The translations under genes were made by a program, and so were the position numbers. A stretch of DNA of 64,000 nt, taken from assembly GCA_002720865.1 (NCBI GenBank), contig PBIO01000014.1, positions 434,001 through 498,000 of the forward strand. The letters run 5' to 3'. The notes beneath the pieces are model-generated. The model saw only the letters and a program-made list of their open reading frames with translations. It was not told where the DNA came from and ran no database searches. Position 1 is the first letter of the stretch, and every line of letters begins with the position of its first letter. Source of the stretch: Halobacteriovorax sp. (GTDB lineage Bacteria; Bdellovibrionota; Bacteriovoracia; Bacteriovoracales; Bacteriovoracaceae). Below are positions 50,261 to 57,956 of the stretch, piece after piece.

Positions 50261-51499
50261 ATGAAAAGATTATCAAACAAAGAAAAAAAAGAATTACTTA
50301 GTGAGTCAAAGAGCTTCTGTATCTTGCCCTGGCTGCATATAGAAGTTCAGCAAGATGGTAGAGTTCTGCCCTGTTGTAGGACTCAGCACTATACTCCTCT
50401 TGGGAATGTTAAGGATCAGCCCGTAAATGAAATCTGGAACTCCGAGGCTCAAAAAGACCTAAGGTTAAGGTTATTGAAGAGCCAAAAATCAAAATACTGT
50501 TCATATTGCTATGATATTGAAGATCATGGCGGAAAATCTCCTAGGCAAAACTTTAATCAATTCTATTCAAAAGAAATTGATCGGATTGATGAAACCAAAG
50601 ACGACGGAACTTACGAAAAGATGTCTCTAAAATACTTAGGCATACGCTTTTCAAATTTGTGTAATTTAGAGTGTGTTTATTGTAGCCCTACCTATTCAAG
50701 TAGGTGGGCCCAAAGAGAAGGGCTTCCAAAAGAAGAGCAGGTGGTTTATCCCTTTGGAGAAAAAGGAAAAATCTTAGAGCTGGTTAAAGAAAATATAGAT
50801 TCCTTAGAGTCTCTCTATATCGCTGGAGGGGAGCCGCTTCTGGAGCAGGAGCACTTAGATCTTCTTTTATATCTGATTGAAAAAGGACGAACAGATATTT
50901 CTCTATACTACAATACCAACTTAACAAAATTAAAATTTGGTAAGACTTCTATAATTGAACTTTGGAAGAGTTTTAAAACAGTGATTTTAGATGCAAGTAT
51001 TGACTCTCAAGAAGAAAGAAATGATTTTATTCGGCTAGGGGCAAAGTGGTCGGTTATCGAAAAAAATATTGAAGAGGTAAAAGCAAAAGCTCCTAATGTT
51101 CTTTTTAGACTATATATTACGAATACACTGTTGAATGTTTTAACCCTCCCTCGTTTTATGAAGGATTCAATAGAGAGAGGTTGGCTTGGTCCATCAGATA
51201 TTAATTTTAATAACCTAACAAAGCCTGAGTATTTTGCCGTTCAAAATTTAAATCAAGATTTGAAAGAAAAAGCCAAAGAGAACTTAATGGAGTTTATCCA
51301 AGAGTTTTTAATGGAGAAATATTCAACAGCTCAAAGTATTTCACTCATAATTCAAATTAAAGAATTGATAAATTTAATGTCTAAGCCTCAAGACCAGACT
51401 CAGATTCCAAATTTAACTCATGAAATTGGTAAAATCCAAAACTCCTCAGGGCTTAAGTTTGATGAGATTTTTCCAGAATTGAATAGCCTGATTAAGTAA
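50261..51499 (+). CDS. Radical SAM protein with N-terminal twitch-like region
   Basis: 412 residues. N-terminal C20, C38-C39 and C80-X2-C83 form a possible auxiliary cluster module, with GNVKDQPVNEIWNS typical of SPASM-type regions. The radical SAM core motif is C134-X3-C138-X2-C141. Divergent to the rSAM gene at 49230-50213, with a 47-base gap between. The 3' end overlaps the convergent methyltransferase by eight bases. Substrate unknown. Confidence 0.75.
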   Translation: MKRLSNKEKKELLSESKSFCILPWLHIEVQQDGRVLPCCRTQHYTPLGNVKDQPVNEIWNSEAQKDLRLRLLKSQKSKYCSYCYDIEDHGGKSPRQNFNQFYSKEIDRIDETKDDGTYEKMSLKYLGIRFSNLCNLECVYCSPTYSSRWAQREGLPKEEQVVYPFGEKGKILELVKENIDSLESLYIAGGEPLLEQEHLDLLLYLIEKGRTDISLYYNTNLTKLKFGKTSIIELWKSFKTVILDASIDSQEERNDFIRLGAKWSVIEKNIEEVKAKAPNVLFRLYITNTLLNVLTLPRFMKDSIERGWLGPSDINFNNLTKPEYFAVQNLNQDLKEKAKENLMEFIQEFLMEKYSTAQSISLIIQIKELINLMSKPQDQTQIPNLTHEIGKIQNSSGLKFDEIFPELNSLIK

Positions 51500-52157
51500 A
51501 AAATAGGAACTCAAAATCACCTGAGTATTCAGTTTTCTCAAAAAGAAACTCCCATTCTCTTGGGGAGAGGAAGGAATTGCAGGTTAGGGCCCAGCATTGT
51601 AGGTTAGTTAATTCACTCCAGTTTCTATAGGATTCGACAGCGACAAAGGATCTTTTTGAGATTCTTTCAATTTCCTTTAGGGAAGACTCCAGTTCAGGCA
51701 GTTCTAAGTTATGGAGAGTCATGATTGAAAGAGTGAGATCAAAAAAATTGTCTTGAAAGTGAGATAAACAATCTCTTTGGTTTAGATCAAGAATTTCTAA
51801 GTCTGCGGTTAGTTCGCCAGGAGTATCTTTTAGAGCATGCTTACTAATATCTCTTCCTACTAATGAGATTCCTGGTAGCTTCTTTTGAAGTTCGAATAGG
51901 ATAAAGGCTTTTCCGCAACCTAGGTCCAGGACTTTTGATTCATTTGTGAGCTCATATTCTTTTATCAATCTATCAGCTAGGGGAGCCCATCTTCCGTCAT
52001 ATCGATAGCCGCCATAGCCATACTTCCTATCCCCATCCCAATATTCTTTTTCAAATTGAGCTGCAATTTTCATGCATTCTTTTTTATCTGGGTTCATCCT
52101 TTCGAAATAATTTCTAGATGTACTCTTATGGTGAGAAGAAATAAAGTCTTTAAGCAT
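51492..52157 (-). CDS. SAM-dependent methyltransferase
   Basis: 221-residue class I enzyme with motif I KVLDLGCGKAFILFEL, then GRDISKHAL and DLTLSIMTLHNLE. It is the last gene of the leftward operon and overlaps the transketolase subunit by eight bases; a methyl group on a sugar of the surface glycan is a plausible target, by position only. Confidence 0.8.
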   Translation of the reverse strand: MLKDFISSHHKSTSRNYFERMNPDKKECMKIAAQFEKEYWDGDRKYGYGGYRYDGRWAPLADRLIKEYELTNESKVLDLGCGKAFILFELQKKLPGISLVGRDISKHALKDTPGELTADLEILDLNQRDCLSHFQDNFFDLTLSIMTLHNLELPELESSLKEIERISKRSFVAVESYRNWSELTNLQCWALTCNSFLSPREWEFLFEKTEYSGDFEFLFFT

Positions 52158-53076
52158 GGAGTTCTCTAATTTTTGAAGCTATTGATTCGGGATCTAGTCC
52201 AAGAGTAAGAAACATCTCTTCTTGTCTGGCATATTCCTCGGGGAATTTGTCGGGAAGAGTAAATCGATAGAACTTCTTTGGGGATATATTATTTTCTAAT
52301 AGCATACAGGCAATTTGCTGACCAAGTCCTCCGTTAGGTACATTTTCTTCTAAGGTGATTATTGTTTCATACTTAGGGGCTTGGGCCAGTATTTCGCTTT
52401 TATCTAGGGGTTTAATTGTGTGATGGTGATGTATATCTATGTAAATAGAGTCTTTTTCTAAAAGCTCTCTAACTTTAACTGCTCTTTGTCTCATGACCCC
52501 AGTTGTACAAATCAAGATTTTACATTTTGAATCTGGATGCATATCCAAAACCGCTTTTCCAATTTTTGCTAGACCAGGGGATGAGAGTATTTCCTCTCCT
52601 CCTTTTCCTAACCTAATATATATGGGTCCAGGATAGTCTTTAGATTCTTTTATCAAGTCGGTCATCTCAACCGAATCTGATGGAGCAAGAATCGTCATAT
52701 TTGGCAAAGCTGATAAAAGCGAGAGGTCTTCAAGTGCCGTATGAGTTGCTCCTAAGGGCCCATAAACTAGTCCTCCGCCATTTCCATAAAGCCTAACTTT
52801 TGCATTGTCTAAGCACAGATTGACCACAATCTGATCTAGGGCTCTTCTCGTTAAAAAAGTTGCGATCGTATTTATATAAACAGTTGCCCCTGCATGGGCC
52901 ATTCCTGCGGCCATGCCAACCATATGACCTTCCGAGACTCCTTCCATAAAAAATTGACTAGGAAGAAGCGACTTAAACTCTTTAAGGGTATCCACTCCCA
53001 AATCAGATCCAATGAAGACGACATCTTCATTATTTTTGGCAAGTTCAAATATTGCATTTAATCCCGCCTTCCTCAA
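52150..53076 (-). CDS. Transketolase, C-terminal subunit
   Basis: 308 residues covering the pyrimidine-binding and C-terminal domains of transketolase/DXPS-type enzymes: SDLGVDTLKEF, then GMAAGMAHAGATVYINT (ThDP region), and a final Rossmann-like domain. The partner subunit is the next gene upstream, overlapping by four bases. The start is TTG with AAGGAGAG before it. Split transketolases in glycan loci are used to build or transfer two- or one-carbon units on unusual sugars; the substrate here is unknown. Confidence 0.8.
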   Translation of the reverse strand: MRKAGLNAIFELAKNNEDVVFIGSDLGVDTLKEFKSLLPSQFFMEGVSEGHMVGMAAGMAHAGATVYINTIATFLTRRALDQIVVNLCLDNAKVRLYGNGGGLVYGPLGATHTALEDLSLLSALPNMTILAPSDSVEMTDLIKESKDYPGPIYIRLGKGGEEILSSPGLAKIGKAVLDMHPDSKCKILICTTGVMRQRAVKVRELLEKDSIYIDIHHHHTIKPLDKSEILAQAPKYETIITLEENVPNGGLGQQIACMLLENNISPKKFYRFTLPDKFPEEYARQEEMFLTLGLDPESIASKIRELHA

Positions 53077-53891
53077 AACTCTCTCCTTTTTAGGGAAGCT
53101 CTAACTTTTTCAACTTCTTCATCACTTAAATAGCTTTTATGATGCCAGTGTAGATTTCCTTCTAATAAGTCAGAGCCTTGACCTTTTATGCTATGACAAA
53201 TGATGGCCTTAGGAGTTGAGGACTTTTCTTGAAGGCATAACAAAAGGTTTTCTGGTTCATTAATCATGTCGACTTCAAAGGTATTCAGTTTAAAAGCTTC
53301 TAGTTTTTCTTTGAGAGGGTTTAGATCACAAACTTCTTCTGTGGAGGAATAGGACTGAAACTTATTATAATCTATAATTATCGTAAAATTATCTAAATTT
53401 TTATTTCCTACACTTAGTAAGGCTTCCCAAACACTTCCTTCATTAATTTCACCATCACCAACAATGACATAAACATGCGATGATCTTTTTTTCCTTTTTA
53501 GCTCAGTTGCCATGCCTACTGCTACAGATGGACCAAGTCCTAGGGAGCCGGTCGAGGCTTCTATGCCTATGATCTTTCCTTTTGTTGGATGACCTCCAAG
53601 TACAGAGCCTGGACGGCAATAAGATTTTAATTCATCTTCTTTTATAAGACCGTGGTCATGTAAAATGGAATAAAGAGAAAGGCAGCCATGGCCTTTGCTA
53701 AGTATGATTCGGTCTCTATCTTCAGTATTTTTTTTAATCTTCTCAATATCTACATGCTGATAGTAGAGAGTGGTTAATACTTCGATGACAGAAAAAGCGG
53801 AGGGAATATGACCTCGATTTCCATATGAAAAAATGTCTAGAACTTTGTTTCGTAACTCAAAGCTCTTTTGATTTAGAAACTCTTTTGCCAT
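53073..53891 (-). CDS. Transketolase, N-terminal (ThDP-binding) subunit
   Basis: 272 residues carrying the ThDP pyrophosphate motif GDGEINEGSVWEALL ... DYNKFQ, with GHGCLSLYSIL and GSLGLG for the active site. The ATG at 53891 is preferred over an upstream TTG. It overlaps the HAD-kinase fusion gene by 35 bases and the second subunit by four, so the four genes run as one unit. A full transketolase is split in two, as in DXS-like and archaeal enzymes. Confidence 0.8.
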   Translation of the reverse strand: MAKEFLNQKSFELRNKVLDIFSYGNRGHIPSAFSVIEVLTTLYYQHVDIEKIKKNTEDRDRIILSKGHGCLSLYSILHDHGLIKEDELKSYCRPGSVLGGHPTKGKIIGIEASTGSLGLGPSVAVGMATELKRKKRSSHVYVIVGDGEINEGSVWEALLSVGNKNLDNFTIIIDYNKFQSYSSTEEVCDLNPLKEKLEAFKLNTFEVDMINEPENLLLCLQEKSSTPKAIICHSIKGQGSDLLEGNLHWHHKSYLSDEEVEKVRASLKRREF

Positions 53892-55254
53892 GGTCAATTA
53901 TCGACTCCGGTAAGGAAAAACAAATACTACCATTACTAAGCCTGTTTTGATAAGTCTCGGCTCTCCCTTGGGACTTCAGGGGGTCCTTCTCAAGAAGCAG
54001 CCAGTCAAAAGCAACAAGGTCTAGAACTAATTCAAATGAGTTAGAAAATATTCCCGGGAATTGTTGTTCAAAAAAACTAAAGAGTTCAAGAATTTCGTTT
54101 TGGCTCAACTGATTTCTAGAATGGAAAATAGCATTTCCTAGACTTCTCAGGGGATCATCCATTCCCGAGGATTCTAGGTCTATAATTTCAATTCTATCTT
54201 TATATTCAATTAAGTTATCAAGGCTTAAATCCGGGGCACAGAATACATTATAGGATGGAGAATAGTTTGCATTTTTTGAGCGGATAAGTAGATTTTCGTG
54301 AAGTTTAATAAAGCTAGAATAATGAGGCTTCTGAGCGATTAGTCGATTTTCAATATGTTTTAAATACTCTTCTATCGTAATTCTCTTATGGGTTGCTTCT
54401 AATGGCGAATTTAGTTGAAAGAGGTATTCTAGCTTTGAAAAGACCTCTTGGCTGAACTTAGAAGGACTAATTCCATCTATAAAGTTTGTTACTAAGATAA
54501 GATTTTCGTCATCATGAAAAATAATTTTAACTTCTTGATCGATAAGGCTCAAATTAGTTTTTTCTCTTAAATAACGTTCGTCTTTACTAAAACATTTTAT
54601 AACAAAAGTGTTCTCACCAGACTTAAATTTGCCTACAGAGTTATTTCCCGTGCTAAGAGAATCTTGAAAGGTTAGAGACATCTTTTTAGTAAGCCGAATA
54701 AGAGCAACTATTTGGGACCAAGAGAATGAGGATGTTGAGTTTTTCGAAGAGGTTCTAGAAAATAAAATTTTAAAAGGGATCTCCTCTAATTTCGGATTAT
54801 TTAAAACTTTTTCTAGATCGTCGATGACTATATCGGGATTAATCTTGATGATTTGCTCTAGCTTTTCTTCGAGCGACTCCAATAAAAAAATATTTCTATC
54901 CTTAATAATGGAAGTCAGGCCGAGCACTTCTAGTCTATCCAATACTAGATTCTGCAGTCCAGTATAGTTCCCACAATAGGATGTTTTGGTCTTATGGCTT
55001 ACTAGATAAACTTCATGGCCTTCACCAATAAGTGCTTGAATGCTCTCTTTGACTCTTTGAAAAAGGTTTACATCCGTTACTCTTTTTCCGTAGCAAAGAC
55101 CTTGAACTTTTAACCACTGATCATGAGATTTCTTTTGAAGGTATTCTTTTAGCTCAGGTAAAAATTTAATTCCTTTTGGAATAGGTTTACTCTCTTCGAA
55201 AAAAAGCGGTTCATAATTAAGAAGAGTATTGTCGATATCAATGCATATTCTCAT
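53857..55254 (-). CDS. Fusion: HAD phosphatase-like and APH-like kinase domain
   Basis: 465 residues. N-terminal HAD domain (about 1-165), catalytic D6 and D8 in DIDNTLL. The rest resembles an aminoglycoside/choline kinase fold: APDLSLDN with D342 and N347 in the places of the catalytic loop, then IIDLES with D359. The His usually found two before the loop Asp (HxD) is Ala340, so activity may be lost or changed. The neighbours suggest sugar or phosphocholine-type decoration. Coupled by overlap to the SDR gene upstream and transketolase downstream. Confidence 0.6.
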   Translation of the reverse strand: MRICIDIDNTLLNYEPLFFEESKPIPKGIKFLPELKEYLQKKSHDQWLKVQGLCYGKRVTDVNLFQRVKESIQALIGEGHEVYLVSHKTKTSYCGNYTGLQNLVLDRLEVLGLTSIIKDRNIFLLESLEEKLEQIIKINPDIVIDDLEKVLNNPKLEEIPFKILFSRTSSKNSTSSFSWSQIVALIRLTKKMSLTFQDSLSTGNNSVGKFKSGENTFVIKCFSKDERYLREKTNLSLIDQEVKIIFHDDENLILVTNFIDGISPSKFSQEVFSKLEYLFQLNSPLEATHKRITIEEYLKHIENRLIAQKPHYSSFIKLHENLLIRSKNANYSPSYNVFCAPDLSLDNLIEYKDRIEIIDLESSGMDDPLRSLGNAIFHSRNQLSQNEILELFSFFEQQFPGIFSNSFELVLDLVAFDWLLLEKDPLKSQGRAETYQNRLSNGSICFSLPESIIDHGKRVSKSKEL

Positions 55255-56225
55255 TACAGAAGGTTTACCTCTTTCATTTTTTGAACATTGAAATAATTAC
55301 TAGAGTTTGAGTCTTGAAAGACCCCTTTTTCGAAAGCGGTTTTCAAATCTTCTATGGCCTCTTCGATTGAGTGTTTGGTCTTAAAACCAAGCTCTCTATG
55401 AATTAGCTCTGAGCTTATATGGTAAGACCTATCATCGTCAGAAGGAATGGTCTCCACTTGAGCACTTGGATAATGTTTTTTCACCAGTTGGGCCAGATCC
55501 TTAACCGGAAAGTTTTCATCACCAACGTTGAAAACCTTACCTGCAATTTTTTTAGAGGGAGCATTTAATAGCAACATATAGGCTTGGCACATATCCTTTA
55601 TATGGATATTTGGTCTTTTTTGTTCGCCGCCAAATACGAGGATTTTATTTTTGTTATGAGCATTATTGACTAAAATATTTACGATTACATCTAACCTTTG
55701 CCTTCTAGAGACTCCGCAAACCGTCGCAGGTCTAATACTAACGGTTGTAAAGTTTTCAGATTGAAAACTTTCAAGTATCCTTTCGCATTCTGCTTTAAAT
55801 ATTGAATAGTCTGTTAGCGGCTCTAGGTTCAACCCTTCATGTACAGAGCTTTCATCTTTAACACCGTAAACACTAGATGAAGATGCGTTTATAAATCTTT
55901 TAACTCCAGCGTTAATTGATGCTTCAACTAAGGGTCTGAATGAATCAAGATTAATAGATTTCCCAAGTTTGGGATCTAAGTCAAAACTTGGGTCATTTGA
56001 AATGCAGGCTAGATGGATAACTGACTCGCAACCTTTTAGCGCTTCTTTAACGACTGATGAATTTCTTAGATCTCCCTTAATCAATTTTAAATTTTTATGG
56101 GGACTTAAGGTCTCGCCATATAAAAAGAGATCCAATACGACGACTGAATAATTATTCTCTAATAAAAGTGGGACTAGCTCTGATCCGACATAACCAGCTC
56201 CACCTGTGATAAGCACTTGACTCAT
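55254..56225 (-). CDS. NAD-dependent sugar epimerase/dehydratase (extended SDR)
   Basis: 323 residues. Starts MSQVLITGGAGYVGSELVP for NAD binding, has SSSSVYG and YSIFKAE for the catalytic Ser/Tyr/Lys, and a C-terminal substrate domain. First gene of a five-gene leftward operon; its stop and the fusion gene ATG overlap (TAATG). It shares family but not close identity with the SDR at 48266. Its sugar is unknown. Confidence 0.85.
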   Translation of the reverse strand: MSQVLITGGAGYVGSELVPLLLENNYSVVVLDLFLYGETLSPHKNLKLIKGDLRNSSVVKEALKGCESVIHLACISNDPSFDLDPKLGKSINLDSFRPLVEASINAGVKRFINASSSSVYGVKDESSVHEGLNLEPLTDYSIFKAECERILESFQSENFTTVSIRPATVCGVSRRQRLDVIVNILVNNAHNKNKILVFGGEQKRPNIHIKDMCQAYMLLLNAPSKKIAGKVFNVGDENFPVKDLAQLVKKHYPSAQVETIPSDDDRSYHISSELIHRELGFKTKHSIEEAIEDLKTAFEKGVFQDSNSSNYFNVQKMKEVNLL

Positions 56226-56273
56226 ACCAGCAACCTTGGGCTTATAGGGCTAAACTATGATAGACTGGGCCAT
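56226..56273. promoter_or_regulatory. Divergent promoter region of the glycan operons
   Basis: Only 48 bases separate the starts of the leftward and rightward glycan operons. The sequence holds TATAGG and CTATGATAGACT stretches but no clean pair of -35/-10 boxes. Both operons must be started here or from within the ends of the first genes. Confidence 0.3.
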
Positions 56274-57956
56274 ATGGATAATTCAAACCCCAAGGTCTAT
56301 CTTGGTCTTGGAAAAGTTCTATTTAACTCTTCTGTCTGCAGTATTGAGCCTAATGCGGCTGGTCCTGACGTTGAAATCTTCTTAACGGAGAGGATAACTC
56401 GGGTAAAGGCTGACGGCTCTTGGCCGGAGCAAGCCTTGCTCAGATCTGGTCTAATTGATGCGGATAAAGAATTAGTCATCAGTGATAATAGAGATGTTAA
56501 AACTCCCCACGAAAGAGAAGAGGAGCTAGATAAAGTCATTCCTTTTTTTAATTATCTTAAAAAGAAGAATTTAGATCAGTTCTCAAGTGTTTTAAATCCA
56601 AAAATTAAATTTGTTTCTCATCATCTTGCCCACGCAAATGTAGCCAAATTTATGTGTCCCTTTGATAATGCCGCAATCCTTGTGATTGATGGAGCAGGTA
56701 GCGAGGGACATGTGGTTGAAGAGAACAAAGGGAACGAAAAAGAGCACGAGGAGAGCAGTGTCTATTTCTTAGATAAGGGAGAGCTCAATTTAGTGGAAAA
56801 GACTTGGCAAAGTTTTTCTATGGCCAAAAATACAAACGATCGTTGGTATAGTGAGGGAATTGGAACCTGCTATGAACTAATCGCTGAGTTTATCTTTAAC
56901 TCAAAGAGAGCTGCTGGAAAAGTTATGGGGCTAGCTGCCTTTGGAAAGGCGAGTGAGTTTGAATCACCATTGGAGCTTCTTAATAGCTTAAACTGGGAGA
57001 AGGCTTTTAAGGGGAATTCTAAGTCCGATTGGGAATCCTCTCCAAACATGAAGATATATGAAGACCTAGCGGCTAGTGTTCAGCTTTTATTTGAAAGGTA
57101 CCTTGAGGATAAAGCAAAACGCATTAAGGAACTTCTTCCGAAAATTGAAAATTTAATAATTATTGGAGGCTGTGCCTTAAATTGTGTAAGCAATGAAAAG
57201 CTTCTTCAAAAACAAATTTTCAAAAATATCTATGTTCCCCCAAATCCTGGTGACGAGGGAATTGGTCTAGGCTGTGCTCTGGCAAGCTATTACGAAGAAA
57301 ACACTTGGACGGCCTTTGAGTATAAGAATCAGCATGGATATTTTGGACCCATGACTTCAGTGCCAACAAATATAAAAGTTGAAAAAGAATTTAAAAATTA
57401 TAAGTTAAAGAAATCAGAGAACATCATCAAAGATACTGCTGACTTATTAGAAGCAGGCGAAACAATTGCATGGTTTCAAGGAAGAAGTGAATCTGGCCCT
57501 AGAGCCTTAGGCAATAGAAGCATATTGTCTAGAGTTGATAGGCCCGGTCTAAAAAAGTACTTAAATAGTGAAGTAAAATTTAGAGAAAGTTTTAGACCCT
57601 ATGGTTGTTCTGTTGTGGAAGAAAAGGCAAAAGAGTACTTTGAAATAATTCCTAATTATCCAAATCCGTTTATGTCATTTGCTGTTCCTGTGAAAAATGA
57701 ATTTAAAGAAAAATTTCTTGAGGTTTGCCATGTAGACGGTACTTCTAGAATTCAAACAGTCACAGTAGGACAAAATCAGCTTTTTTATAATTTAATAGAT
57801 GAAGTTGGAAGAAGGACTGGATTATTTGCTGTCTTAAACACAAGTTTAAATATCATGGGGGAGCCCATCTTAGAATCCGTTGAAGACGCCAAGAATTTCT
57901 TTGATAAGTCCAATTTAAAGTACCTCGTTATTGGTGCATACGTGGTAGAAAAATGA
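56274..57956 (+). CDS. Carbamoyltransferase (NodU/CmcH family)
   Basis: 560 residues from the ATG at 56274 (an upstream in-frame start overlaps the divergent gene and is unlikely). It transfers carbamoyl from carbamoyl phosphate to a sugar hydroxyl, as in NodU or TobZ. The N-terminal Kae1-like half has HHLAH at 116-120 and DGAGS at 139-143, metal and nucleotide sites, then GLAAFGK and GGCALNC. The C-terminal domain has GRSESGPRALGNRSIL. First gene of the rightward operon. It suggests that the exported glycan is carbamoylated. Confidence 0.85.
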   Translation: MDNSNPKVYLGLGKVLFNSSVCSIEPNAAGPDVEIFLTERITRVKADGSWPEQALLRSGLIDADKELVISDNRDVKTPHEREEELDKVIPFFNYLKKKNLDQFSSVLNPKIKFVSHHLAHANVAKFMCPFDNAAILVIDGAGSEGHVVEENKGNEKEHEESSVYFLDKGELNLVEKTWQSFSMAKNTNDRWYSEGIGTCYELIAEFIFNSKRAAGKVMGLAAFGKASEFESPLELLNSLNWEKAFKGNSKSDWESSPNMKIYEDLAASVQLLFERYLEDKAKRIKELLPKIENLIIIGGCALNCVSNEKLLQKQIFKNIYVPPNPGDEGIGLGCALASYYEENTWTAFEYKNQHGYFGPMTSVPTNIKVEKEFKNYKLKKSENIIKDTADLLEAGETIAWFQGRSESGPRALGNRSILSRVDRPGLKKYLNSEVKFRESFRPYGCSVVEEKAKEYFEIIPNYPNPFMSFAVPVKNEFKEKFLEVCHVDGTSRIQTVTVGQNQLFYNLIDEVGRRTGLFAVLNTSLNIMGEPILESVEDAKNFFDKSNLKYLVIGAYVVEK

